From: Thermohalobaculum xanthum
GTDB taxonomy: Bacteria > Pseudomonadota > Alphaproteobacteria > Rhodobacterales > Rhodobacteraceae
NCBI RefSeq assembly: GCF_016623495.1
Contig: NZ_JAEHHL010000005.1
Coordinates: 95,676-159,675, forward strand
Reading direction: 5' to 3'
DNA: 64,000 nucleotides
The stretch's first letter is position 1. Every line of letters begins with the position of its first letter. The position numbers and the translations under genes were made by a program. The notes under the pieces are model-generated. The model searched no databases, was not told the DNA's origin, and saw only the letters and a list, made by a program, of their open reading frames with translations. This document shows, piece after piece, positions 1-10,566 of this stretch.

Positions 1-709
1 CCTTGATGCCGTTCTTCACCACGACATGGCGGTCGGCCATGGTCAGGGCGTCGGCGTAGCGGATGTTGATCTCCTCCTGCCCGGCCCAGGCCTCGCCCTT
101 CGAATTCTCGACCGGCACATCCGCGCCGTTGAGGCCCAGGCGGATCGCCCGCATCACCTCTTCCTCCTTCGAGGTCTGGAAGATGTGATAGTCCTCGTTG
201 TAGGGCGACACCGGCTCGAGACCGCGGTAGCCCTTGGCATGCGCCTGCTCGAAGCTGTCGCGGAACAGGTAGAATTCAAGCTCGGTCGCCGCCATCGCCC
301 GCATGCCCATCGCCTCGAGCCGCGCGACCTGGCGCTTGAGCACCGAGCGCGGCGCATGGGGGATCAGCTCGTGGGTGTGGTGGTCGAGCGTGTCGCAGAT
401 CACCAGGGCGGTGCCCGGCAGCCACGGCACCCGCCGCAGCGTCCCGAGATCGGGCTTGAGGACGTGGTCGCCGTAGCCCTTCTCCCAGCTCGCCGACCGG
501 TAGCCCGGAACCGGCTCCATCTCCATGTCGACGGTCAGGAGATAGTTGCAGGCATGGGTCTCCTCGACGGCGCTCTCCAGGAAGAACTCGGCCTGGAAGC
601 GCTTGCCCATCAGGCGGCCCTGCATGTCGACCTGTGCGGCGAGCACGGTATCGATCTCGCCCGCGGCCACCGCCGCTTTCAATTCGTCGAGGCTCAGCTT
701 GCCTGGCAT
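1..709 (-). CDS. Glutamine synthetase family protein, N-terminal part (cut by window edge)
   Basis: The visible 236 residues resemble the N-terminal beta-grasp domain and the start of the catalytic domain of the glutamine synthetase superfamily. Seen directly: an early VDMQGRLMGKR stretch, a DxDxEP-like loop (VDMEMEPVPGYR) and the metal-binding strand TELEFYLF. The C-terminal half lies outside the window, so completeness cannot be judged. Such proteins ligate an amine to the gamma-carboxylate of glutamate using ATP; relatives such as PuuA and GlnT act on amines other than ammonia. It is last in a minus-strand operon after N-formylglutamate amidohydrolase and a TRAP transporter, which argues for a catabolic gamma-glutamylation role over housekeeping glutamine synthesis. 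The ATG at 709 is the first in frame. Confidence 0.85.
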   Translation of the reverse strand, partial: MPGKLSLDELKAAVAAGEIDTVLAAQVDMQGRLMGKRFQAEFFLESAVEETHACNYLLTVDMEMEPVPGYRSASWEKGYGDHVLKPDLGTLRRVPWLPGTALVICDTLDHHTHELIPHAPRSVLKRQVARLEAMGMRAMAATELEFYLFRDSFEQAHAKGYRGLEPVSPYNEDYHIFQTSKEEEVMRAIRLGLNGADVPVENSKGEAWAGQEEINIRYADALTMADRHVVVKNGIK

Positions 710-754
710 GTGAACACCCTGGGTATCGGATCGGTTGGTCGGCGTGATGCCGTG

Positions 755-809
755 GCCTTCCCCGCGGGCGGGGAAGGCAGGATATCGGCCCCCGCCCGCG
801 TGGCGGGCG
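755..809 (-). terminator. Two consecutive GC-rich hairpins between dctP and the synthetase gene
   Basis: Two perfect inverted repeats lie in the 112-base gap. The first pairs 793-799 with 803-809 around a 3-base loop. The second is a 9-bp stem, 755-763 with 770-778, around a 6-base loop. Neither is followed by a clear U-run on the minus strand. They could be partial terminators or mRNA-stabilising hairpins that raise dctP expression over the downstream gene. Confidence 0.45.
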
Positions 810-821
810 AGGGGGCGGGGA

Positions 822-1856
822 TCAGGTGTAGCGGTAGGGGCGCCCCGCCTTCTCCATCGCAGCGTTGTAGTCCTTGAGGATCTGCACGACCTTGGCCTTG
901 ACCTCGGACTCGGCCGCGATCTCGTCCCAGAACTCGCGCGCCTTGCCCTCGACGACGGCCCATTCCTCGTCCGGAATGGTGGTCAGCTTCATCTTGGTGC
1001 CGTTGACGCGCAGCGCCGCCTCGCCGCCCCAGTACCACCACTGGCGATAGTAGTGCGAGCTGTCGAAGGTGACCTTCAGAAGCTCCTGCAGGTTCGCGGG
1101 CAGTTCGTTCCAGCGGTCCATGTTGGCGAAGAACGACCCGCACCAGGCGCCCGAGATGTTGTTGGTCAGGAACCAGTCGGTCACATCGGCCCAGCCGACC
1201 GTGTAGTCCTCGGTGATGCCCGACCAGGCGATACCGTCGAGCTCGCCCGTCTGGACGGCGACCTCGATGTCCTCCCAGGGCAGGGTGACGGGCACGACGC
1301 CGAACTGCGCGAGGAACCGGCCTGCCGTCGGGAAGGTGAAGACGCGCTTGCCCTCGAGGTCCTTGAGGCTGTTGATCGGGTCCTTGGTGGCGAAGTGGCA
1401 GGGGTCCCAGGCCCCGGCCGAGATGTGCTTGATCCCGACCTTCGAGTATTCGGCGTCCCAGATCTCGGCCAGGCCGTACTGGTTGAACAGCACCGGCACG
1501 TCGAGCGAGTAGCGCGAGGCGAAGGGGAAATAGCCGCCGAACACGGTCACCTCGGTCGGCGAGGCCATCGAGTCGTCGTCCGACTGCACCGCGTCGATGG
1601 TGCCGGTCTGCATGGCGCGGAACAGCTCGCCCGTCGGCACCAGCTGGTCGGCATAATAGAGCTCGATCTCCATCTGGCCGGCTGCGATCTTGTTGAAGCT
1701 GTCGATCGCGGGCTTGATCACGTGCTCGGCCAGCGCCGGCCCGGCATAGGTCTGCAGCCGCCAGCGGATCGGCGATTGCCCGTGGACGGCAGGCGCGGCC
1801 AGCGTCGCGGCCCCGGCGGCGCCTGCGCCGGCGATGAACTTGCGTCTCGTGGTCAT
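822..1856 (-). CDS. dctP: TRAP transporter solute-binding protein, DctP family
   Basis: A 344-residue periplasmic binding protein with a twin-arginine type leader (MTTRRKFIAGAGAAG) and cleavage expected near the AVHGQ stretch. The body matches the TRAP DctP fold: the YADQLVPTGELFRAMQTGTIDA segment and the central helix region near residue 160. It captures an organic acid and delivers it to the DctQM permease. A good Shine-Dalgarno (GGAGG) precedes the ATG. The gene follows dctQ and dctM on the same strand, a normal TRAP arrangement. The ligand cannot be read from sequence; neighbours suggest a glutamate- or amide-related carboxylate. Confidence 0.9.
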   Translation of the reverse strand: MTTRRKFIAGAGAAGAATLAAPAVHGQSPIRWRLQTYAGPALAEHVIKPAIDSFNKIAAGQMEIELYYADQLVPTGELFRAMQTGTIDAVQSDDDSMASPTEVTVFGGYFPFASRYSLDVPVLFNQYGLAEIWDAEYSKVGIKHISAGAWDPCHFATKDPINSLKDLEGKRVFTFPTAGRFLAQFGVVPVTLPWEDIEVAVQTGELDGIAWSGITEDYTVGWADVTDWFLTNNISGAWCGSFFANMDRWNELPANLQELLKVTFDSSHYYRQWWYWGGEAALRVNGTKMKLTTIPDEEWAVVEGKAREFWDEIAAESEVKAKVVQILKDYNAAMEKAGRPYRYT

Positions 1857-1946
1857 GGTCTCAACCTCCGTTCTGTCATTTGCGGGCCCTCGCCCGTTTC
1901 CTCGTCCCGGTCTGTGCCGGGTTATGCGCTCCTGTCGGAGTTCTGG

Positions 1947-3269
1947 TCACTTTCCGTAGACATGGTTGGGCAGCCAGAGCGCGATCTCCGGGAAGACGAT
2001 GACCAGCACCAGCGCCAGCAGCATCACCCCGACAAAGGGCACGATGGAGCGGTAGATGTCGATGATCGTGATCTCGGGCGGCGCCATGGCGCGCATCAGG
2101 AACAGGTTGTAGCCGAAGGGTGGCGTCATATACGCGATCTGGCAGGTGATGGTGTAGAGCACGCCATACCATATCAGGTCGAAGCCGAGGCTGCCGACCA
2201 GCGGCACATAGAGGGGTGCGACGATCACCAGCATCGCGGTGTCGTCAAGAAAGGTGCCCATGAGCAGGTAGCTGAGCTGCATCAGGATCAGCACCTCCCA
2301 GGGACCGAGGCCCAGGCTGTCGAGGAAGAAGCCCTCAATCGCGCGCACAGCCCCCAGACCGTCGAAAACGGCGCCGAAGCAGAGCGCGGCCAGGATGATC
2401 CACATGAACATGCACGAGATGGCGAGCGTCTGGCGCACGCTGGTCTCGAAGACCTGCCGCGTCAGGCGGCCCTTTACGATCGCCGCCGCCAGCGCCGTCA
2501 GCGCCCCGATGGCCGAGCTCTCGACCAGCGAGGTCCAGCCGTTGATGAAGGGCACCATCATCGCGCCGAAGATGACCAGCGGCAGGATGCCGGCGCCGAG
2601 CAGGCGGACCTTCTCGGCCATCGGCACGTCGCGCTCTCCCACCGGCAGGGCGGGCCCGAGGCTCGGCTGCAGCCGGCAGCGGATGACGATATAGAGGATG
2701 AAGAGCGAGGCCATCAGCAGGCCCGGGAACACCCCCGCAAGCCAGAGCTGCCCGACCGGCTGGCGCGCGATCATGGCGTACAGCACCAGCACGACCGAGG
2801 GCGGCACGAGAATGCCGAGCGACGATCCCGCCTGGATCACGCCCGTCACCATGCGCTTGTCATAGCCGCGGCGCAGAAGCTCGGGCAGCGCGATGGTGGC
2901 GCCGATCGCCATGCCTGCGACCGACAGCCCGTTCATGGCCGAGATCAGTACCATCAGCCCGATCGTGCCGATTGCCAGCCCTCCGTTCACCGGCCCGAAC
3001 CAGACATGGAACATGCGGTAGAGGTCGTCGGCCAGCCGGCTCTCGGACAGGATGTAGCCCATGAAGATGAACATCGGCAGCGTCAGCAGCGGATACCACT
3101 TCATCAGCTTCATCGCCGCCGAGAAGGCGATCTCGCCGCCGCCCGTGCCCCAGAGCGCGAGCGAGGCGACCACCGCGACGAAGCCGATGGCCGCGAAGAC
3201 GCGCTGCCCCGTCATCAGCATCAGCATCATCGAGGCGAACATCATCAGCGCGATCATGTCGTAGGACAT
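1947..3269 (-). CDS. dctM: TRAP transporter large permease, DctM family
   Basis: A 440-residue integral membrane protein with about 12 hydrophobic segments. It carries family features such as the GxxxLxLPxFIFMGYIL loop near residue 60 and the GSSLGILVPPSVVLVLYA motif near residue 150. It forms the sodium-coupled channel with DctQ. The start at 3269 (MSYDMIALMMF) was chosen because it overlaps the dctQ stop by one base (TGATG) and begins the first membrane helix. The longer open frame upstream is the dctQ gene read in another frame. It lies between dctQ and dctP in a coupled operon. Confidence 0.93.
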   Translation of the reverse strand: MSYDMIALMMFASMMLMLMTGQRVFAAIGFVAVVASLALWGTGGGEIAFSAAMKLMKWYPLLTLPMFIFMGYILSESRLADDLYRMFHVWFGPVNGGLAIGTIGLMVLISAMNGLSVAGMAIGATIALPELLRRGYDKRMVTGVIQAGSSLGILVPPSVVLVLYAMIARQPVGQLWLAGVFPGLLMASLFILYIVIRCRLQPSLGPALPVGERDVPMAEKVRLLGAGILPLVIFGAMMVPFINGWTSLVESSAIGALTALAAAIVKGRLTRQVFETSVRQTLAISCMFMWIILAALCFGAVFDGLGAVRAIEGFFLDSLGLGPWEVLILMQLSYLLMGTFLDDTAMLVIVAPLYVPLVGSLGFDLIWYGVLYTITCQIAYMTPPFGYNLFLMRAMAPPEITIIDIYRSIVPFVGVMLLALVLVIVFPEIALWLPNHVYGK

Positions 3270-3808
3270 CAGCGCGCCTCCTGCATGGCATGGCTGTCGG
3301 GCAGTGTCTCGCCTCGGAGCGTGGCGATGTCGCGGATCAAGAGGGCGACCGCCTGCAGGATCATCAGGAGGACGCCAAGGCACATGATCGTCTTGATCGG
3401 CCACATCGGCGCGCGCCAGAGGCCGCGGCTCTCCTCGCCATACTGGATGGCGTAGGTGGCCGAGGAGATCCCGCCATAGAGCAGGACGCCGAGGTAGAAG
3501 ATCAGCGTCGCCACCGTCAGCGCGTCGGCCCAGGCCTTGGTCCGCGGCGACCATGCGCCGTAGAGCAGGTCCATCCGCACGTTCGAACCAAGCTGGAGCG
3601 AGTAGGGCCCGCCGAGGATGAAATAGGCCGTCATCGTGAACTGCGCCATCAGGAGCGTCCAGTGCGCCGGCACGAAGAAGGTCTTGGAGATCGAGGACCA
3701 GAGCAGGATCCCCATCATCACGAAGAGCAGATACATCGCGAACCGCCCGACGATGCGGTTCAGCCGCTCGACATGGCGGACATAGGCGAGCATCCAGCCC
3801 GGCATCAT
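3269..3808 (-). CDS. dctQ: TRAP transporter small permease, DctQ family
   Basis: A 179-residue protein with four hydrophobic segments, the usual size and topology for DctQ. Recognisable parts are the first helix MYLLFVMMGILLWSSISK and the central amphipathic stretch GPYSLQLGSNVRMDLLY, matching the conserved 'hirvdll' region of the family. It couples DctP docking to DctM transport. The ATG at 3808 overlaps the stop of the preceding amidohydrolase gene (ATGA), and its own stop overlaps the dctM start, so translation is probably coupled through all three genes. Confidence 0.92.
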   Translation of the reverse strand: MMPGWMLAYVRHVERLNRIVGRFAMYLLFVMMGILLWSSISKTFFVPAHWTLLMAQFTMTAYFILGGPYSLQLGSNVRMDLLYGAWSPRTKAWADALTVATLIFYLGVLLYGGISSATYAIQYGEESRGLWRAPMWPIKTIMCLGVLLMILQAVALLIRDIATLRGETLPDSHAMQEAR

Positions 3809-4635
3809 GCCTCTCCCTGCTTCGCCGCGCCGGCGGCAGTCCCGGCGTCCAGGCCGAGTTCCCTCAGTGCCGGGCGCAGCGCGCGCGCGAGCCCGGCCGC
3901 GACACGACCCTGGGCCGCGGCATCGGCGATCAGGTCGTTGCGGATCTCGATCATCACATTTGGCAGGCCGCGTGTCAGGGCATGCGCCTTGAGCGTGTGG
4001 GTGACGCCGCTCGCAGGCCCGTAGGGCTCGTTGCGCTCGGTTCGCAGCCCGGTTTCGGACGCCGCATGCACCAGCATCGCATCCGCGAGGCGGCTGTCCG
4101 CGTCGTGCAGGATTCCCAGCTCGACGCTGCGCGCCTGGCCGAAATAGACCGGTGTGAAGCTGTGGATGGTCACAAGGGCCGTGGGCCTGCCGGCCGCGAC
4201 GCGATCGTCGATGACACCGGCGAGCGTCTCGCAAAAGGGCTCGGCGATCTCGCGCACGCGCTGCGCACGGTCGGGGGCGGTCAGGGCGCGGTTGCCCGGC
4301 ACATCGAAGATCTCGCTGCGCTCGGGCATGGCGTCTGCGCGCTCGGCCGGGCGGTTGCAGTCGAACACGAGGCGCGAGAAGCGGGCTGCGACGAGGGGCG
4401 CATCGAACTCCTTGCTGAGCCGCATGGCTACCGGAAGTGCGCCGGGGTCCCAGGCAATATGGCTGAGGCGCGCCTCCGCGCTGAGGCCGAGATCGCCCAG
4501 CCGGTGCGGGATCCGGTTCGACGCATGTTCGCAGACCAGCACGATCGCGCCCCGTCCCGCCGGGTTGATGACCTCGACAGCCGGTCCTTCCTCCGGGCTC
4601 AGCAGGCGCGAATCTTGCGAGACATCGGTCAGCAT
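3805..4635 (-). CDS. N-formylglutamate amidohydrolase family protein
   Basis: A 276-residue hydrolase of the N-formylglutamate deformylase family (HutG-like, Zn-dependent). Visible motifs are VCEHASNRIP near residue 35, the HIAWDPGA stretch, DCNRP, the TIHSFTP loop and IEIRNDL near the C terminus, which supply metal and substrate ligands in this family. The expected reaction is N-formyl-L-glutamate to formate and glutamate. It is first in the operon with TRAP dctQMP and a glutamine-synthetase-like gene; no other hut gene is nearby, so histidine breakdown is not implied. The start at 4635 (MLTDVSQ) fits family N termini; an ATG at 4674 is also in frame and adds 13 residues. Neither has a strong Shine-Dalgarno. 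Confidence 0.88.
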   Translation of the reverse strand: MLTDVSQDSRLLSPEEGPAVEVINPAGRGAIVLVCEHASNRIPHRLGDLGLSAEARLSHIAWDPGALPVAMRLSKEFDAPLVAARFSRLVFDCNRPAERADAMPERSEIFDVPGNRALTAPDRAQRVREIAEPFCETLAGVIDDRVAAGRPTALVTIHSFTPVYFGQARSVELGILHDADSRLADAMLVHAASETGLRTERNEPYGPASGVTHTLKAHALTRGLPNVMIEIRNDLIADAAAQGRVAAGLARALRPALRELGLDAGTAAGAAKQGEA

Positions 4636-4723
4636 TTGAAAAGGATTGTTCACCGCAAAATTGTCTGTCAACATTATTTCAAGCGGGCCGCCGAACGACG
4701 CCCGTGCGATGGGGAGTCGATGG
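4636..4723. promoter_or_regulatory. AT-rich divergent control region between amidohydrolase operon and rpiR
   Basis: This 88-base gap contains the most AT-rich stretch for several kilobases (about 4635-4680). On the minus strand a perfect -35 hexamer TTGACA lies at 4671-4666, but the element 17 bases downstream (CAATCC) is a weak -10. If used, the transcript would begin almost at the ATG at 4635. The RpiR regulator encoded divergently is the obvious candidate to bind here. Promoter assignment is tentative. Confidence 0.4.
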
Positions 4724-5596
4724 ATGCGTCGAAAGCCGCAAAGCATCGAGGAGTTGCTGCGCAGCCGTCTCGACAGCCTCACCCGGGCCGAGCGCCAGGT
4801 CGCCCACGCGTTGCTGGACGGCTATCCCGTGTCCGGCCTCGCATCGATCACGCAGGTGGCTTCCAGTGCGCAGGTCTCCGGGCCGACGGTGATGCGGCTT
4901 GCCCGAAAGCTGGGGTTCGAGGGTTTCGTGGAGTTCCAGGAGGCGTTGCGCCGCGAGGTGGCGGCCAAGATCTCGGATCCGATCCGCAAGCGGGAAAGCT
5001 GGACCGAGGGGGCGCCGGGATCGCCGATCCTGGGCCGTTTCGCCGAGGCCGTCGAGTCCAACCTTCGCCAGACCCTCGCGCAGATCGACCCGGCGACCTT
5101 CGACGCCGCTGCCGCCTGTCTTGCCGATACCCGCCGCAAGGTCCTGATCACCGGCGGCCGTATCACGCGCTCGCTGGCGGACTACATGTTCAATCATCTC
5201 CAGGTGATCCGCCCGGATGTCAGCCAGCTGGGCGCCGCACCCGGTGTCTGGCCGCATTACCTGCTTGACGTGCGGCCCGGGGACGCGGTCGTCGTCTTCG
5301 ACATCCGTCGCTACGAGAACGCATTGCTGCGCCTCGCCGAGATGGCGCATGGGCGCGGTGCCGAGGTCGTGCTGTTCACCGACCAGTGGGGCTCGCCAAT
5401 CGGGAAGATCGCGCGCCACCGTTTCTCGGCGCATATCGAGGCACCATCCGCCTGGGACAGTTCCGTCGCGATCCTGATGGTCGTCGAGGCGCTGATCGCG
5501 GCCGTCCAGGACCTCGACTGGCAGGATGCGAAGACCCGGATGGAGACGCTGGAGCAGATCTTCGATGAAACGCGGCTGTTCAGGAAATTCGTCTGA
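4724..5596 (+). CDS. RpiR/MurR family transcriptional regulator (HTH plus SIS)
   Basis: A 290-residue regulator. Residues about 1-80 form the RpiR-type helix-turn-helix (SIEELLRSRLDSLTRAERQVA, then QVSGPTVMRLARKLGFEGFVEF). Residues about 110-260 form a sugar-isomerase (SIS) ligand-binding domain beginning VLITGGRITRSLADYM. Members sense phosphosugars or other small metabolites. It is divergent from the amidohydrolase/TRAP operon, which it probably controls. The start at 4724 is preferred because GGGGAG precedes it at good spacing; an in-frame ATG at 4709 is the alternative. Confidence 0.88.
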   Translation: MRRKPQSIEELLRSRLDSLTRAERQVAHALLDGYPVSGLASITQVASSAQVSGPTVMRLARKLGFEGFVEFQEALRREVAAKISDPIRKRESWTEGAPGSPILGRFAEAVESNLRQTLAQIDPATFDAAAACLADTRRKVLITGGRITRSLADYMFNHLQVIRPDVSQLGAAPGVWPHYLLDVRPGDAVVVFDIRRYENALLRLAEMAHGRGAEVVLFTDQWGSPIGKIARHRFSAHIEAPSAWDSSVAILMVVEALIAAVQDLDWQDAKTRMETLEQIFDETRLFRKFV

Positions 5597-5643
5597 AGCG
5601 CGGCGGGGCGCCGCCGCCATGGCGCGTTCCGGCCCGGTCGAGT

Positions 5644-5699
5644 CACATTCCCGCGAGATCGTCCCGCGGACACGATCCGTCTTGATCAGCCGGAATGTG
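5644..5699 (+). other. Nested inverted repeats downstream of rpiR
   Basis: CACATTCC at 5644-5651 is exactly complementary to GGAATGTG at 5692-5699, and between them GATCGT pairs with ACGATC. Together they could fold into a long interrupted stem. It lies between the rpiR stop and the glycine riboswitch, overlapping the proposed gcv promoter. It may be the rpiR terminator or a protein-binding site; no U-run follows. Confidence 0.3.
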
Positions 5700-5710
5700 C
5701 TGGGTAGGCT
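5682..5710 (+). promoter_or_regulatory. Candidate sigma-70 promoter for the gcv operon
   Basis: TTGATC (5682-5687) and TAGGCT (5705-5710) are separated by 17 bases, a reasonable vegetative promoter match placed just before the glycine riboswitch. Transcription would start near 5717, giving a leader that contains the whole tandem aptamer. Together with the riboswitch this accounts for most of the 353-base gene-free stretch between rpiR and gcvT. Prediction from sequence only. Confidence 0.45.
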
Positions 5711-5721
5711 TCGCGACATCC

Positions 5722-5872
5722 CCCCGGGAGAAGCCGGATTATCCGGTGCCGAAGGAGCAACCGCGCCTCGGAAACTCTCAGGCAAAAGGACCGGTGGGAC
5801 GCGAGACTCTGGAGAGAGGCGCGCAAGCGTCCGCCGAAGGGATAGCGATCTCAGGCGAAAGGACAGAGGGGG
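5722..5872 (+). promoter_or_regulatory. Tandem glycine riboswitch
   Basis: Two consecutive glycine aptamers are recognisable. The first has GGGAGAAGCC, then GCCGAAGGAGCAA and CTCAGGCAAAAGGAC (about 5725-5800). The second has CTCTGGAGAGAGGC, then CGCCGAAGGGATAG and CTCAGGCGAAAGGACAGAG (about 5806-5870). These blocks are the conserved core of the gcvT RNA family. Binding glycine is known to switch such leaders on, so the glycine cleavage operon is induced by its substrate. It ends about 80 bases before the gcvT start. Confidence 0.95.
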
Positions 5873-5949
5873 CGCCGACGGGGCTGGGCGTGGGGTGATG
5901 GAACGATCGCCCCGGTGCATCCTGGCATTCTACCGTGGAGAGGGCGCCC

Positions 5950-7092
5950 ATGACTGACACCGACGAAGGCCTGCCGACACCGCTGACCGAGCTGCATCGC
6001 CGCCTCGGCGCTAAGCTGGTCCCGTTTGCCGGGTACCAGATGCCGCTGAACTATCCCGCCGGCATCATGGCCGAACATCAGCACTGCCGGGCGAAGGCGG
6101 GCCTGTTCGACGTGTCCCATATGGGGCAGATCGTCGTGACGGCGCGCTCGGGCGACACCTCGGATGCGGCGCGCGCCCTCGAGCGGCTGGTGCCGGTCGA
6201 CATCCTCGGCCTTGGCGTCGGCCGGCAGCGCTATGCGCTGTTCACCGATGACAACGGCGGGATCCTCGACGACCTGATGGTCGCGAACCTGGGCGACCGG
6301 CTGGTCCTGGTGGTGAACGCCGCGTGCAAGGCGGCCGACTTCGCCCATCTGCAACAGGGGCTCGGCGCCGATTGTCAGGTCTCGATGCTGACGGACCGCG
6401 CGCTGGTGGCGCTGCAGGGGCCCGAGGCGGGGAATGTCCTGGCCGGGCTCGCGCCCGACACCGCGCAGATGCGCTTCATGGACGTGCGCGAGGTCGAGAT
6501 CCTTGGTCTGCCCTGCCTCGTTTCGCGCTCGGGCTATACCGGCGAGGACGGCTTCGAGATCTCGGTGCCGGACCACGGCGCGATGCGGCTGGCCGAGGCG
6601 CTGCTCGCCGACCCCGCGGTCGAACCCATCGGCCTTGGCGCGCGCGACTCGCTCCGCCTGGAGGCCGGGCTCTGTCTCTATGGCAACGACATCGACCGCG
6701 GGACGACGCCCGTCGAGGCGGGCCTGACCTGGGCGATCCAGAAGGCCAGGCGCACGGGCGGCGCGCGCGAGGGCGGCTTTCCCGGCGCGGCGCGCATTCT
6801 TGCCGAGCTCGATGCGGAACCGGCACGTCTGCGCGTGGGCCTGTTGCCCGAGGGACGCGCGCCGGTGCGCGGGGGCGCGCCGCTCTTCGCCGCGGAAGAG
6901 GGCGGTGACAGCATCGGGATTGTCACGTCCGGTGGCTTCGGCCCGAGCCTCGGCGCGCCGGTCGCGATGGGCTACGTGCCCGCGGGGCTCGCCGCCGAGG
7001 GCACCCGCGTCTTCGCCGAAGTGCGAGGTCGCCGCCTTGCGCTTTCCGTCGCGCCGATGCCCTTCGTGCCCAACGGGTACAAGAAAAGCTGA
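5950..7092 (+). CDS. gcvT: Glycine cleavage system T protein (aminomethyltransferase)
   Basis: A 380-residue tetrahydrofolate-dependent aminomethyltransferase. It releases ammonia from the aminomethyl-lipoyl arm of GcvH and forms methylene-tetrahydrofolate. Diagnostic sequences are the N-terminal PFAGYQMPLNYPAGI and FDVSHMGQI, the LVVNAACK strand, SRSGYTGEDGFEI, and the GLGARDSLRLEAGLCLYGNDI segment that holds the folate-binding region. Length is normal. GTGGAGAGG just upstream provides the ribosome site for the ATG at 5950. It heads the gcvT-gcvH-gcvP operon under the tandem glycine riboswitch. Confidence 0.97.
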   Translation: MTDTDEGLPTPLTELHRRLGAKLVPFAGYQMPLNYPAGIMAEHQHCRAKAGLFDVSHMGQIVVTARSGDTSDAARALERLVPVDILGLGVGRQRYALFTDDNGGILDDLMVANLGDRLVLVVNAACKAADFAHLQQGLGADCQVSMLTDRALVALQGPEAGNVLAGLAPDTAQMRFMDVREVEILGLPCLVSRSGYTGEDGFEISVPDHGAMRLAEALLADPAVEPIGLGARDSLRLEAGLCLYGNDIDRGTTPVEAGLTWAIQKARRTGGAREGGFPGAARILAELDAEPARLRVGLLPEGRAPVRGGAPLFAAEEGGDSIGIVTSGGFGPSLGAPVAMGYVPAGLAAEGTRVFAEVRGRRLALSVAPMPFVPNGYKKS

Positions 7093-7141
7093 CCTGCCAA
7101 CCATCTAACGAGAAAAACCACAGCCTGAGGAGATGCCGATC

Positions 7142-7501
7142 ATGAAGTATACCGAGGAGCACGAGTGGCTGCGCCCGGAGGGTGATGCGCTGACTGTCGG
7201 GATTACGGACTACGCAACCGAGCAGCTTGGCGACATCGTCTTCGTCGAGCTGCCCGAGACGGGCCGCGAGGTGAAGAAAGGCGACGAGATCGTCGTCCTC
7301 GAATCCGTGAAAGCCGCCTCTGACATCCTCGCGCCGATCGACGGCACCATTACCGAGGTGAACCAGGCCATCGCTGACGATCCCTCGCTGGTCAACAGCG
7401 ACCCGCTCGGCAAGGGCTGGTTCTTCCGGATCAAGCCCGCGGAGGGTGCCAGCATCGACGGTTTCATGGACGAAGCGGCCTACAAGGCGATGATCGCGTG
7501 A
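7142..7501 (+). CDS. gcvH: Glycine cleavage system H protein (lipoyl carrier)
   Basis: A 119-residue lipoyl-domain protein that shuttles the aminomethyl group between GcvP and GcvT. The N terminus [11 protein letters not shown] and the lipoylation site [10 protein letters not shown] (Lys57 by this start) are characteristic. The ATG at 7142 was chosen because the GAGGAG Shine-Dalgarno (7127-7132) abuts the in-frame ATG at 7133 with no spacing but sits nine bases before 7142, and because family members begin at this point. It is the second gene of the gcv operon. Confidence 0.97.
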   Translation: MKYTEEHEWLRPEGDALTVGITDYATEQLGDIVFVELPETGREVKKGDEIVVLESVKAASDILAPIDGTITEVNQAIADDPSLVNSDPLGKGWFFRIKPAEGASIDGFMDEAAYKAMIA

Positions 7502-7508
7502 GGGCGCA

Positions 7509-10358
<2,850 letters not shown>

Positions 10359-10367
10359 CGCCTTCCC

Positions 10368-10402
10368 GGCCGGGCACGGCCGACCCGTCGCCGTGCCCGG
10401 CC
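10368..10402 (+). terminator. Strong hairpin closing the gcv operon
   Basis: A perfect 13-bp stem (10368-10380 with 10390-10402) and a 9-base loop begin ten bases after the gcvP stop. The stem is almost all G and C. No U-run follows, as is common in GC-rich alphaproteobacteria. It is the likely transcription end of gcvTHP. Confidence 0.75.
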
Positions 10403-10566
10403 GCGCAGAAACGGCCAAACCACGCCGGTCGCATGATGCTGCCATCATGTATCGACGGCGCGACGAAGGTGGATTAGCTTGATTTTCGCCGTCTCGCGAC
10501 GGACCGCGGCTTTGCGGACGTTCTGGCATGGAGCGCGGTGGCGCTTCATCATGTGGCGGGGTGCGC

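Noticed and set aside
735..3455. 906-codon plus-strand frame opposite the TRAP genes
   Set aside because: Antisense to dctP and dctM, whose sequence is unmistakable; composition is typical of a shadow frame.
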